Of a stretch of DNA of 64,000 bases, positions 37,141 through 46,730 are shown piece after piece (position 1 is the stretch's first letter; the number at the start of each line of letters is the position of its first letter). The translations under genes were made by a program, and so were the position numbers. This DNA comes from an uncultured Isosphaeraceae bacterium (GTDB lineage: Bacteria; Planctomycetota; Planctomycetia; Isosphaerales; Isosphaeraceae): assembly GCA_945957605.1 (NCBI GenBank), contig CAMFLR010000001.1:186001-250000 (forward strand), written 5' to 3'. The notes below the pieces were generated by a model. It worked only from the letters and a program-made list of their open reading frames with translations. It was not told where the DNA came from and ran no database searches.

Positions 37141-38859
37141 ATGGCGAGCTTGCTTCTCCTGACCGTCTTCCTTCCCCTGGTGGGTGCCGCCGTACTGGCG
37201 GCGTCGCCCGGGCTCGACTATCGGAAGGCGCGGCGGAACGCCCTGGTCGTTGTGCTCGCCACACTCGCACTCAGCCTGTTCCTCCTCGCTGGCTTCGACC
37301 CCGACAAGTCTCGTCCGCAATTCGGCTTCGAGGACGGTGACGGCTCATTCGGCTTCCCGTGGATGGGCCAGCTCGGCGTGCGATTCGCGCTCGGCGTCGA
37401 TGGCGTCAGCCTCTGGCTGTTCGCACTCACGTCGCTGCTGATGATCACGGCGGTCTTCTCGTCGTGGGAGTCCATCAAGGAACGCGCCGCCACACATTAC
37501 GCACTGCTCTTGAGCCTACAAACCGGCCTGCTTGGCTTGTTTGCGAGTCTCGACGTCGTGATGTTCTACATCTTCTTCGAATTCACGCTCATACCGCTCT
37601 TCTTCCTGATCGGGTTGTACGGCGGTCACGATCGCAAGCGAGCGTCGGTGACGTTCTTCCTGTACACGCTCGCGGGTAGCTTGCTTACGCTCCTCGGTGT
37701 GATCGCGCTGGTCGGCGTTTATTACAGCCACACGGGCATTCTGACGTTCTCGATGCCCGAACTGACGAAGGGCTTGGCGACGCTCAAGTGGGACGGCTGG
37801 TTCGAGGCCGATTCGTGGGCGAGCCCGCAGGTTGTCATCTTCCTGCTGCTCTTCGCCGGCTTCGCAATCAAAGTGCCGATGTTCCCGTTCCACACGTGGC
37901 TGCCGCTGGCACACGTTGAAGCGCCGACCGCCGGGTCGATTCTGCTCGCCGGCGTCATGCTCAAGGTCGGCGGCTACGGGCTCTTCCGGTTCAATCTGGC
38001 GATGACCCCGCTCGGGGCGCAGTTCCTCTTCCCCTGGCTCGCCGCGCTCTCGGTTATCGGGATCGTCTACGGTGCACTGGCTGCACTCGCACAAACCGAT
38101 GTGAAGCGTCTCGTTGCGTATAGCTCGGTCAGTCACATGGGTTTCATCGTCCTCGGCCTGTTCTCGCTCAACGGAACGGGCATGGACGGTGCGATGATTC
38201 AGATGATCAATCACGGCATCACGACGGGCGCTCTATTCGCCTGTGTTGGTGTCTTTTACGAGCGTTATCACACACGCGAAATGGCGGAGTTGGGCGGTTT
38301 GTGGAACTGGTCGCCGCTCTGGGCGTTTTTCCTCATCCTCGCTTCGCTTGGCTCGGCGGCCGTGCCGCTCCTGAACGGATTCGTCGGCGAATTCCCGATT
38401 CTGCTCGGGATGTACCGTCGCTCGCCGCCACACGCGGTGATCGCCGCAATCGGTATGGTGCTCGGGGCGTACTATCTGCTCTGGATGCTCGAACGCGTCG
38501 TGTTCGGTCCGCTCAAGGAACCACACGTCCACGGTTCGGACGACTCTGCGAGCCACGGTGCCGCCGATTCGCACGGTCACGGACATGCTCATTCTCACGC
38601 CCGGCCGATTGGCTGGCATGAGATCGCTGGGCTGACTCCGCTCATGGTCCTGATCGTCTTCATCGGCGTATATCCCAAGCCATTCTTTGATCGGTTGCGA
38701 CCTGCGACCGAGCCGGTCGTTGCGAATATCACGGCGGAAGAACATCACGCGAAGGCGACAAAGCCCGTGACCGCGTTCGCCCGCCCCGAATCTGCTCCGA
38801 CCCCGCCGCAACCTGCCGCGCCCGCGACGAACGTCTCTCCGCGAGGACATAGCCTGTGA
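37141..38859 (+). CDS. nuoM: NADH-quinone oxidoreductase subunit M with His-rich loop
   Basis: 572 residues from the ATG at 37141 (GAGG 9 bases before); a TTG at 37126 is possible. It has about 14 helices and the antiporter signatures FFEFTLIPLFFLIG, KVPMFPFHTWLPLAHVEAPT and TDVKRLVAYSSVSHMGF. A loop near residues 462-485 is His-rich (HGHGHAHSHARPIG). The C-terminal 55 residues are Ala/Pro-rich and soluble. The stop overlaps the GTG of nuoN by 4 bases. Confidence 0.94.
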   Translation: MASLLLLTVFLPLVGAAVLAASPGLDYRKARRNALVVVLATLALSLFLLAGFDPDKSRPQFGFEDGDGSFGFPWMGQLGVRFALGVDGVSLWLFALTSLLMITAVFSSWESIKERAATHYALLLSLQTGLLGLFASLDVVMFYIFFEFTLIPLFFLIGLYGGHDRKRASVTFFLYTLAGSLLTLLGVIALVGVYYSHTGILTFSMPELTKGLATLKWDGWFEADSWASPQVVIFLLLFAGFAIKVPMFPFHTWLPLAHVEAPTAGSILLAGVMLKVGGYGLFRFNLAMTPLGAQFLFPWLAALSVIGIVYGALAALAQTDVKRLVAYSSVSHMGFIVLGLFSLNGTGMDGAMIQMINHGITTGALFACVGVFYERYHTREMAELGGLWNWSPLWAFFLILASLGSAAVPLLNGFVGEFPILLGMYRRSPPHAVIAAIGMVLGAYYLLWMLERVVFGPLKEPHVHGSDDSASHGAADSHGHGHAHSHARPIGWHEIAGLTPLMVLIVFIGVYPKPFFDRLRPATEPVVANITAEEHHAKATKPVTAFARPESAPTPPQPAAPATNVSPRGHSL

Positions 38860-40436
38860 CCGCCCTGCCGCCTCTTGAATCCGCGATCCAAACGCTCCGG
38901 ATTCTTCTGCCTGAACTGCTGCTCCTCGTTGTGGCGACGGTGATGATGACCGCCGGCGCGTTCGTACGTCTGCCGCGGAAAGTCTGGTCGCGCACATCGG
39001 CGATTGCGCTCATCCTCGCGGGTCTCGTGCTGCTCCTCATTCGCAACGAAGTTTATGACCCATACCAGGGCGTCTTCGTTAACGACGCGATGAGCCTTTA
39101 CGCCCGGCTCTTGTTCATCGTGGCCGGGTTGATCGTACTCGGGTTGGCGCACGACCAGGTTGACGACGCCCGCGCCGCCGAGTTCTTCGGCTGCCTGCTT
39201 GTGATCAACGCCGGGGCGATGCTTGTTTCGGGCGCGAACGAGCTGGTGTTCCTGTTCGTCGGTCTCGAGTTGGTAAGCATCCCGACCTACTTGCTGCTTT
39301 ACCTCCCGCGCAGAACTGCGACGACTCAGGAAGCCGCAACCAAATATTTCTTCCTGAGCATCTTTTCGTCGGGATTGCTGCTGTTCGGCATGGCCTACCT
39401 TTACGGCCTCACTGGCGTAAGCAATCTCAAGAGTCTCGCGTTCCTGTCGGCGACGATGTCAGGTATCCCGCAAATCCCGTTTGGCCTGATTGCCCTGATC
39501 TTCATCATGGCTGGGCTCGGCTTCCGCGTCGCGGCCGTTCCGTTCCACTTCTACGCTCCCGACGTTTACGAAGGCTCGCCGGCGATCATGGCGGCACTGC
39601 TCGCCTGGGTTCCGAAAGGGCTCGGTTTCGTGGCAATTCTCCGGACACTCGTAGCTTTCATCAGCGCGACCGGGGCAGGCAGCGCAATCTCGGACAAGGC
39701 GGCATTGCTGGCTGGGATTCTCGCGGTCATTACGATGACGCTGGGGAATACGGTCGCTCTGGCTCAGAATAATCTCAAACGCCTGCTCGCGTATTCGTCG
39801 ATCGCTCACGCCGGTTATTTGATGATCGGCGTCGCGGTCACGTTCCGCAACGGTGCGTCCGGTGGCGTTGCTCTCGGCGCTGAAGGGTTGCTGTTTTACC
39901 TGGCGGCCTACGCTGCAATGACGCTTGGCGCGTTCGGCGTGATCATCGCCGTTAACTCCGGCGATCGTGCGGTTGAAACCGTCGATGATATGGCCGGACT
40001 GGCGCAGTCGCATCGTGGCCTGGCGCTTCAAATGGCGATCTGCCTCTTCAGTCTCGCCGGCATTCCGCCGCTCGCTGGCTTCGTCGGTAAGTTCGAGCTC
40101 TTCGCCGCGGCCTGGAGTGCCTCGAAGGGCGAGGACGCAGGGTTGTTTCAGCTCATTGCTCTTGCGGGTGCGATCAACTCGGCAATTGGTGCTTACTACT
40201 ACCTGCGGCTGGTCGTCGTGATGTTCTTGCGACCGCTACGCGGCAAGCCGTTCTCGGTTCGCATGACCTTGCCGACAGGTGCCGCCGTGCTCGCGTGTAC
40301 GCTGCTGACGATCATTCTCGGTCTCGCCGCGAGCCCGATGTTGACGGCGACACACGAGGCCGCCGTCGCGGTTTCGACGTTGCCCGACCCGACTGGTCTC
40401 GAGAATCTAACCGTCGGCGGCGACCCGGCGAAGTAA
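38856..40436 (+). CDS. nuoN: NADH-quinone oxidoreductase subunit N
   Basis: 526 residues from a GTG that overlaps the nuoM stop (GTGA). About 14 helices, with VGLELVSIPTYLLLYL, AAVPFHFYAPDVYEGSPA and LAQNNLKRLLAYSSIAHAGYLMIG of the antiporter-like fold. It is the third pump subunit and the last gene of the operon. A short hairpin overlapping the end of trmB lies 30 bases downstream, but no T-run is seen. Confidence 0.95.
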   Translation: MTALPPLESAIQTLRILLPELLLLVVATVMMTAGAFVRLPRKVWSRTSAIALILAGLVLLLIRNEVYDPYQGVFVNDAMSLYARLLFIVAGLIVLGLAHDQVDDARAAEFFGCLLVINAGAMLVSGANELVFLFVGLELVSIPTYLLLYLPRRTATTQEAATKYFFLSIFSSGLLLFGMAYLYGLTGVSNLKSLAFLSATMSGIPQIPFGLIALIFIMAGLGFRVAAVPFHFYAPDVYEGSPAIMAALLAWVPKGLGFVAILRTLVAFISATGAGSAISDKAALLAGILAVITMTLGNTVALAQNNLKRLLAYSSIAHAGYLMIGVAVTFRNGASGGVALGAEGLLFYLAAYAAMTLGAFGVIIAVNSGDRAVETVDDMAGLAQSHRGLALQMAICLFSLAGIPPLAGFVGKFELFAAAWSASKGEDAGLFQLIALAGAINSAIGAYYYLRLVVVMFLRPLRGKPFSVRMTLPTGAAVLACTLLTIILGLAASPMLTATHEAAVAVSTLPDPTGLENLTVGGDPAK

Positions 40437-40472
40437 TCGCCGGGTTGCGACGGCTCGGTAAGCCGGTTTCAC

Positions 40473-41081
40473 TTACTGAAACCGGTAGTTCACCCGGTAA
40501 ATCGGCCGCCCTTCGATGCGATACTTCCGCTCGAAGTTCGTGAGATAATCCAGCTCGTGCTCGGGGTCTTTCACCTCGGGCTCGGGCAGGAGCTCGAATC
40601 GTGAATGCGTGCTTACCAACTCGCGCATCACGCCGTAATACTCCTCAACGTCGGTCACGACGTAAAGGAATCCACCCGGAATCAGCGTGCGTTCGATGTC
40701 TTGCATCAGCGATTCGCTGAACACCCTGCGCTTCTTGTGGCGCGCCTTCCACCAGGGGTCGGGAAAGTAGACATGCACGGCGACCAGGCTGGCCGCTGGG
40801 CAGTTCTTGGTCATGAACGAACGCGCGTCGCCAGGATAAACGCGCACGTTCGTGAGTGATTTCTTGGCCACGCGTTCGGCTGCGCGTCGAGCGTACTTCT
40901 TGGCCAGTTCGATGCCGAAGAAGTTGTGCCCGGGATTCTTCTGACTGGCATTCGCCAGAAACAACCCTTTGCCGCAGCCGATTTCGAGCTCGACAGGGTG
41001 ATCATTTCCGAAGATGGCCGACCACGAGACTGGCTCGGTCAGCTCAGTCTCTTTGAACGTGTAAGGTGTCGCGTCAATCAT
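40473..41081 (-). CDS. trmB: tRNA (guanine-N7-)-methyltransferase
   Basis: About 202 residues from the ATG at 41081; a TTG at 41108 is in frame. It methylates G46 in the variable loop of tRNA. Motifs are VELEIGCGKGLFLANAS (SAM binding), the acidic NFFGIELAKKYARR, and the TrmB signature VYFPDPWWKARHKKRR near residues 105-120. The C-terminal TNFERKYRIEGRPIYR is also conserved. It converges on nuoN and is followed upstream by the FabZ-like gene on the same strand. Confidence 0.94.
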   Translation of the reverse strand: MIDATPYTFKETELTEPVSWSAIFGNDHPVELEIGCGKGLFLANASQKNPGHNFFGIELAKKYARRAAERVAKKSLTNVRVYPGDARSFMTKNCPAASLVAVHVYFPDPWWKARHKKRRVFSESLMQDIERTLIPGGFLYVVTDVEEYYGVMRELVSTHSRFELLPEPEVKDPEHELDYLTNFERKYRIEGRPIYRVNYRFQ

Positions 41082-41135
41082 GAGTGCGGAAGGCTGTTCA
41101 TCCAGCAATAAGGGACAGCGGCGGCGGTTAAATGA

Positions 41136-41633
41136 TCAGGCTGAAACTTCGTTGTTCGGCAAGGGGACGCCGATGATCTTACCGTGGTAAACCATATTCG
41201 AATCGACAAATCCTTGCGTCTCGAAAATCGTCTGACGCCTGTGGAGTCGCGTCGCCTTGGACACGAGAATCAGGCGGTCGCCGGGGCGAACCATTCCGCG
41301 AAATCGCACGTCTTCCATACCACCGAAGCCCATGAATGCTTCTTCGACGAGTTTGACGTGCACGGTGAAGAAGCTGCAGAGCTGAGCTGCGGCTTCGCAA
41401 ATGAGGACGCCGGGCATCAACGGGAAGTCGGGCATGTGGCCGCGGACCCAGAACTCCTTGTCGGTCAAATCCTTGTAACCGACGATCACCTTGTTAACGG
41501 TGTCGATTGAGACGATCGCCGAGAGCTGCTCCATCTCGAACCGCTGGCGGTTGGCCTGGCGGATAGCCTCGAGGTCGAAAAGAACCTTCGAGGTGTCGAT
41601 CGTGGCAAGATCGACAAGAGCAGCAGGCGGCAT
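41136..41633 (-). CDS. FabZ-like 3-hydroxyacyl-ACP dehydratase
   Basis: 165 residues from the ATG at 41633 (AGGACG upstream), the usual size for FabZ. It is a hotdog-fold protein. The catalytic pair is H66 in GHMPDFPLMPGVL and E80 in LICEAAAQ, spaced 14 as in FabZ. It removes water from beta-hydroxyacyl chains in fatty acid elongation. The segment FMGFGGMEDVRFRGMVRPGD matches the conserved second half. No other fab gene is next to it, so it may serve fatty acid or lipid A-type chain synthesis, or a related thioester. Confidence 0.88.
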   Translation of the reverse strand: MPPAALVDLATIDTSKVLFDLEAIRQANRQRFEMEQLSAIVSIDTVNKVIVGYKDLTDKEFWVRGHMPDFPLMPGVLICEAAAQLCSFFTVHVKLVEEAFMGFGGMEDVRFRGMVRPGDRLILVSKATRLHRRQTIFETQGFVDSNMVYHGKIIGVPLPNNEVSA

Positions 41634-41782
41634 CGACTTCGTCCTTTCGGTCCACTTTGCGGCGGGCGCGGCAGGCTGGGCACACGGGGTGGTCAGCTCA
41701 ATATCAGACTCGCTATCATGACCTCCCACGCCTCCCAGAACAAGGGGGATCGGCGGGAAACCACCCTAAGAGCAAGGGCTTC

Positions 41783-42622
41783 ATGACGATATCGCCGCCC
41801 CGCCGCAGACTGCTTGGTACGATGGTGACTTATGGCTATCGGGACGACGATCTCAAGACCGATCTCGCGCTCGCGCTCAGGATGGACGTCGCTTGCGTCG
41901 AGGTGCTCCCCCACTGGAAACGCCTGCCCGATCCTCAGATTCTCAAACAGACGGTCGGCGATCAGGGGCTGTTTATCCATAGCGCCCACGGATGCTGGGG
42001 CGGGCAGTCGATCCGCGCGCGTCGCGTCGATCTCAGCAGTCTCGATGCGGCAGTTAGATCTGAAAGCTTGGATGACTTGAAACTCTGCATCGACTGGCTT
42101 GCCGAAGCCGGTGGACGCCATCTTGTCATCCATCCTGGCGGCCTTTCTGACCCAGAGTCGCAGGTCGAGCGAACTTCGATCATTGCCGACTCATTGATGG
42201 AACTTGCCGAACACGCCGCCGACACCGACGTCATTCTCTGCGTCGAGAACATGCCGACAGGCGTTTTTCCCGGCAGCTTGATGAGCGACCTCACCGCGAT
42301 TGTCGCTGAACTCGATTCACCGAAGGTCGCGCTCGCACTCGATACCGGACACGCGAATATCTCGAGCGATCTCGCCACCGAAACATCTGCCGCCGGCTCA
42401 CGGCTCGCCACCACGCACGTCCACGACAACAACGGCCGAGCCGACGTTCATCTTCCTCCCGGTCATGGCACAATCGACTGGCCCGCATGGGTGAAAAACC
42501 TCGACGACGTCGGTTATGAAGGGCCGATCATGCTCGAATGTATTCGCTACATTCGGGATAATCCTGATTGTTTGACGGATGACTTTATCCATCTCATACA
42601 GTCGATTGCCCGAACTTCGTAG
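41783..42622 (+). CDS. Sugar phosphate isomerase/epimerase (TIM barrel)
   Basis: 279 residues from the ATG at 41783 (AAGGG a few bases before). The AP-endonuclease-2-type TIM barrel is seen in its metal ligands and strands: VEVLPHW, IHSAHGCWGG, HLVIHPGG, ILCVENMPTG (Glu ligand), ALALDTGHANI (Asp/His), THVHDNNGRADVHLPPGHGTIDW (His ligands) and IMLECIRY (Glu). This family converts sugars or cleaves related substrates. It is divergent from the FabZ-like gene. The substrate is unknown. Confidence 0.9.
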   Translation: MTISPPRRRLLGTMVTYGYRDDDLKTDLALALRMDVACVEVLPHWKRLPDPQILKQTVGDQGLFIHSAHGCWGGQSIRARRVDLSSLDAAVRSESLDDLKLCIDWLAEAGGRHLVIHPGGLSDPESQVERTSIIADSLMELAEHAADTDVILCVENMPTGVFPGSLMSDLTAIVAELDSPKVALALDTGHANISSDLATETSAAGSRLATTHVHDNNGRADVHLPPGHGTIDWPAWVKNLDDVGYEGPIMLECIRYIRDNPDCLTDDFIHLIQSIARTS

Positions 42623-42733
42623 ATTGCCTCGAACGCCGTAATGGCGGCAGCTTAACTCGGCCGATAACCGGAGAGTGGCTTCGCGAGGAGCGAGCCCTTG
42701 AAGGATGTCGGCGCGAGGCAGGGAGCCGCCCGC

Positions 42734-44626
42734 ATGGACGAGAACTTGAATCGCCGGGAGGCGATTGGCGCGATTGGTGCCATCGGAGTGCTTGCAGCCC
42801 ACGCCGACTCGGTGCTTGGCCAGGTTCCAGACGTTCCCGCCCTACCCGATCCACGCCTCGGTGCCCATGCGCACGGCCATGGACACGGCGTCAAAGGTCG
42901 GATGACTGGCGCGAAGGCTGCGGTCACCGCGCTTCAGTGCGAATGCGTCCCCTGCGTCTTCGGCATCCCGGGCGCTCAGAACAACGAGTTCTGGGACGCG
43001 ATGAAAACGCTGGGCATGCCCTACCTGCTCGTCACGCACGAAGCGTCCGCTAGCGTCATGGCCGATGCAGCGGCGCGCGTGCTCGGTGGGGTCGGCGTCT
43101 GCTCTGTCGTCCCCGGTCCTGGCCTGACGAACGCCCTCACCGGCCTGGGCGAAGCGCTGCTCGATAGCATTCCAGTTGTCGCGCTGGTGACCGATGTTGC
43201 CCGCGGCCCTGGTAAGCCGTCGTTCCAGGTCCACTCACTTGCGAACACCGAGATTCTCAAGCCAATCACCAAAGCGGTTTTTGAGATTCATCATCAGGCG
43301 CAAATTCCTTCAACCATTCATGAAGCGTTTCGCGTCGCCCGCTGCGGCGAGCCTGGACCCGTAGCGGTCGTGCTACCGTTCAACTTCCTTTCGGAAGTTT
43401 GGGATTACGACGACGTCGTCCCGCCCCCTTACCCTGTGCCGTTCGACGAAAATGCCTATCGCCGTGCGCTCGGCTTGCTGTCGAACCGCAAGTTGCGCGT
43501 GGGGATTTATGCGGGACTCGGCTGCGTTGAGGTTGGCCCCCAACTCGCGCAGGCGGCCGAGATCATGCAGGCGCCGGTGGCGACTTCGGTCAGCGGCAAG
43601 GGTGTGATCCCTGATGCCCACCCTCTCGCCGTCGGCTGGGGATATGGCGCTCAAGGCACCCGCGCTGCCGAGCGTGCGTTCAAGGATGTCGACCTCGTGC
43701 TTGCCGTCGGTGTGAAATACAGCGAAGTGTCGACCGCGAACTACGCGATTCCCCGGCATCGCAACCTGATTCACGTCGATGCGAACGCCAAGAACCTCGG
43801 TCGTAACGTGCAGGCGAGTGTTTGCGTCAACGCTGATTCAAGCGTCTTCTTCAACCGTCTCGTTGCCGATGCCGCCTATGTCCAGCGCACCGCGGATCCT
43901 CGGTTGGCGCAGTCGATCAAGCGCGATCGCGAGGTTGATCGTTGCGAAAACCGCACGATTCGGGTTACGGAAGGCGTCGACCCGATGGCGTTTCTGTCGA
44001 CGCTTCGCTGCCGCCTCGGTCCTGACGAATTGTTCTTCATCGACGTGACCGCTTCAACCCACTGGGCGGCCGAAACGATCGACCTCCCTGGACCTCGCCG
44101 TTACTTCACGCCGGCGAACAATCAAAGCATGGGATGGGCGATCCCTGCTGCGATTGCCGCAAAGAAAGTGCGGTTTGATCGTGAAGTGGTTTCCGTCTCG
44201 GGTGACGGCTGCTTCCTGATGAGCGCGATCGAGATGTCGACCGCCGCACGTGCGGGATTGCCGGTGCGGTTTTTCATCTTCGATGACGGCGCGTATCACT
44301 ACATGCAAATGCTCCAGGAGCCGCAGTTCAAACGGACGACGGCGACCGAACTCGCTCGCATCAATTACCATGCCTATGCTCAGAGCATTGGGCTTGGATA
44401 CAATGAAATTCTCAGCAATGCCGATCTCGATCATGGCATCGCTCGGACGCTGGCGTGTCCGGGCCCCATTCTCACCCGCGTTGCCATCAGCTACGAAGGG
44501 CGCGAGCTTCGCTGGTTGAATGCCGCGAAATCAGCCTATATCCGCCGCATGCCCGGCGATCAAAAGGTACGCATGGCTTCTCGCGTCGCCGTTCGCAGCC
44601 TGAAACTTCATCCCGAAAACGACTGA
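42734..44626 (+). CDS. ThDP-dependent acetolactate synthase-like enzyme with Tat-like leader
   Basis: 630 residues from the ATG at 42734 (GGGAG 8 bases before); a TTG at 42698 is possible. The N-terminus has NRREAIGAIGAIGVLAA, a twin-arginine-like leader, and then a His-rich linker (HAHGHGHG) before the enzyme. The PYR domain has the catalytic Glu E103 (LVTHEASASVMADAAARVLGG). The PP domain has GDG at about residues 490-492 and a Mg-binding stretch that reads DDGAYHY. It resembles acetolactate synthase, benzaldehyde lyase or oxalyl-CoA decarboxylase. An exported ThDP enzyme is unusual. No small subunit or ilv gene is next to it. Confidence 0.85.
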   Translation: MDENLNRREAIGAIGAIGVLAAHADSVLGQVPDVPALPDPRLGAHAHGHGHGVKGRMTGAKAAVTALQCECVPCVFGIPGAQNNEFWDAMKTLGMPYLLVTHEASASVMADAAARVLGGVGVCSVVPGPGLTNALTGLGEALLDSIPVVALVTDVARGPGKPSFQVHSLANTEILKPITKAVFEIHHQAQIPSTIHEAFRVARCGEPGPVAVVLPFNFLSEVWDYDDVVPPPYPVPFDENAYRRALGLLSNRKLRVGIYAGLGCVEVGPQLAQAAEIMQAPVATSVSGKGVIPDAHPLAVGWGYGAQGTRAAERAFKDVDLVLAVGVKYSEVSTANYAIPRHRNLIHVDANAKNLGRNVQASVCVNADSSVFFNRLVADAAYVQRTADPRLAQSIKRDREVDRCENRTIRVTEGVDPMAFLSTLRCRLGPDELFFIDVTASTHWAAETIDLPGPRRYFTPANNQSMGWAIPAAIAAKKVRFDREVVSVSGDGCFLMSAIEMSTAARAGLPVRFFIFDDGAYHYMQMLQEPQFKRTTATELARINYHAYAQSIGLGYNEILSNADLDHGIARTLACPGPILTRVAISYEGRELRWLNAAKSAYIRRMPGDQKVRMASRVAVRSLKLHPEND

Positions 44627-44661
44627 GCCTTGCCGTGCCGCATCGTTCTCATTCGAGTCGA

Positions 44662-45945
44662 TCAGGGATGATGTTTGTGATGGTGTCCGAATGATCCTGG
44701 CCCTGAAGGGTGGGCGTGTTGACGTACCACCACGGGGCGAACGGTCAAACTGTCTCCCTTGCCGGTGACAGATCCGATCGAGATCGCATTGGGATCGTGC
44801 TGATTGTGTCCGTGCCCCTCGTTGCCCATCGTGCCGCCGCCCATGTCGGGTTGGTCGGCGATAAGGGCATTTGGCGGGACGATTGCCAGTTGAGTGCCGG
44901 AACCGAAATTTAACTGGAGTGCATAATCTCCCGCGCCCGTTGCGCCCGAACTGGCGGCTCCAGCCTTGATGTAATAGACCTGCCCTGGAACGACGTTGGT
45001 GAGCGTGAGTCGAACGGTCGATCCGTACGAGCCAGCGTCCGTCGCATATCCCAAACTGACCTGTGACGAATTGTAGACCTGAACGCGCGGGCTCAATTCG
45101 CTGATGTTGGTCGACTGCATTGTGACCGTCATCGAGCCAGTTGTGCTTGCGGGAACAGTCACCTTGAACCAGCTTGCGGCGGTTGGCGCTGTGATATCGA
45201 GGTTCGTTAAAGCGATCTGGCCGTTCGTGCCAATTTGCGAAGTGATGTCGGCCGCACTGGTAATCGTCGTGTTCTGATAGATGGTCGTCCAGGCATCGGC
45301 CTGGCGTACGCCGTAGATCGAACGAATGCCTGATGTATCGTCCGTCGATAGCGTTGGTTTTGCCGACGTGTAGTAGCCGTACATGTCCGCGTTTGCCGCT
45401 GTCGCATGGCCCATCCCGAGTGCGTGGCCGAACTCGTGAATTGCGACGGTTAGCAGGTCGAAACCACCGTGCGGGTTCCAGTTCTGATTTGAATTGATGA
45501 CGACGTCGTCTGCGTTGGGGCCTCCATTGAAAGGGGGCGGCACAAAGGCCGAGGCAAGCGTGTTGGAAGCGAGCGGAATGGCACTAATCCGGATGTCGCC
45601 GTTATTGGGATCACCCTGCTGATAGCTGCCGCCGCCGAGGGGCGCACCATTATCGGCTACCATGACGAGATTGACGTTCGCAACCTGCTCCCAGATTGCG
45701 GCGGCTTGCTGGAAGACGCTCTGCCAGTTGGGGACCTGGCTGTTGAGCGTTGAGTAGAGCGAACTTGCTGTCCCGCCGATGTTCGTGCCGTCGGGTACGA
45801 AGCTGAAGGTGATTCGATCCGGCTGCGCGAATGCCCCACCGGTTGTCGAATAGAGTAGGAATCGGTCTTCCAGACCTTCAAGTCGCGGCTTGGATTTCCG
45901 TGAGAGCCGCTTGAAGTCTTTTCGCCGAGCTTCGTATTGTTCCAT
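44662..45945 (-). CDS. Matrixin-type secreted metalloprotease (copy 1)
   Basis: 427 residues. A short basic N-terminus carries the planctomycete surface tag RLEGLEDRFLL (residues 21-31). The catalytic domain spans about residues 35-215, with zinc ligands H170, H174 and H180 in HEFGHALGMGH and a following methionine (M188) fit for the Met-turn. Behind it a beta-domain of about 150 residues (FKVTVPASTTGSMTVTMQS) resembles a PPC-type pre-peptidase module. The tail is His-rich (GHHHKHHP). It should cleave extracellular proteins. The second copy at 46731-48047 is closely similar. Confidence 0.9.
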   Translation of the reverse strand: MEQYEARRKDFKRLSRKSKPRLEGLEDRFLLYSTTGGAFAQPDRITFSFVPDGTNIGGTASSLYSTLNSQVPNWQSVFQQAAAIWEQVANVNLVMVADNGAPLGGGSYQQGDPNNGDIRISAIPLASNTLASAFVPPPFNGGPNADDVVINSNQNWNPHGGFDLLTVAIHEFGHALGMGHATAANADMYGYYTSAKPTLSTDDTSGIRSIYGVRQADAWTTIYQNTTITSAADITSQIGTNGQIALTNLDITAPTAASWFKVTVPASTTGSMTVTMQSTNISELSPRVQVYNSSQVSLGYATDAGSYGSTVRLTLTNVVPGQVYYIKAGAASSGATGAGDYALQLNFGSGTQLAIVPPNALIADQPDMGGGTMGNEGHGHNQHDPNAISIGSVTGKGDSLTVRPVVVRQHAHPSGPGSFGHHHKHHP

Positions 45946-46664
45946 GGGTCGTCCCCAAAAGAACCCGCTACCGAATTGTAGATGTGCCTGCCAAGGAAAC
46001 CGTAGGCTCTGTTTTTCTATGTCCTATGCGAATTTGTGAATCCTGCTGCGGAAAGAGGTTTTTAGGTAACGGTGAAGATAAAACGAAGAAAATAAGTGGT
46101 GTTAAAAGTCCACAGGTGACGATTTCATATGACTTTCGGTTAACTGACTATGAGTTAACTATCTCGGTCTCGATGATGCGTCGATATTTGCAGTTGAATC
46201 GTTTCCGTCGAATTCCTTTTTGGAATATCGCATCGATCGAGCAATACCGAGGGGGCGGCGTTCTCATAGGCGAGTGATGGCGCGAGACGGTGTCTCGACG
46301 TCCCGCGAAGTCGCACAGCACACTCAGAGAAGACCGCCGACGGTTCAGTCGGGCCGCAGAGTTGACGCGAGCAGCATCGCCGTGGTGATTTCGCTTTTTT
46401 CGAGGGCGTTGTCTTCTATTCCGTGCGGACGATTTAATGGATGTGGTTCAAACGATTCATATGGAATGAACTTGATTTAAATATGCTTGGACTCTATGGT
46501 TTTTCATCAACGTCGGCAGGTCATGGCCAATCGTTACTTGCCTCGGCATTCGTTATGAAAAACGCGAGCGGCGCTGGCTGAATGTGGCATACATCCGGCA
46601 AGTGGCATTAATTCAAATATATGAAAGTACTTGCAATGTTGGATTGTTGCCTGAAGCTTCGTCC
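45946..46664. other. AT-rich gap between the two matrixin genes
   Basis: About 720 bases, clearly richer in A/T than its neighbours. Short frames exist, including a 97-codon plus-strand one at 45984, but none has a ribosome binding site or recognisable product. It should contain the promoter of copy 1. I see no repeat or mobile element. Confidence 0.4.
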
Positions 46665-46717
46665 GGAAAACACCTCAGGCCGCAATCGATCGCAGAAGCA
46701 ATCGACTGCGGCCTGAG
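46665..46717 (-). terminator. Terminator of matrixin copy 2
   Basis: An 11 bp stem (CTCAGGCCGCA paired with TGCGGCCTGAG), extended by 5 more bp after one mismatch, is followed on the minus strand by GTGTTTTCC. It lies 14 bases after the stop of the gene. Confidence 0.7.
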
Positions 46718-46730
46718 TCGCTTCGCTCAC

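Noticed and set aside
40463-40485. Hairpin CCGGTTTCA/TGAAACCGG at the end of trmB
   Set aside because: The stem is good but it overlaps coding sequence and has no T-run, so a terminator call is not supported.
45984-46277. A 97-codon plus-strand frame in the matrixin gap
   Set aside because: No ribosome binding site, no motif, and AT-rich DNA that gives chance frames.
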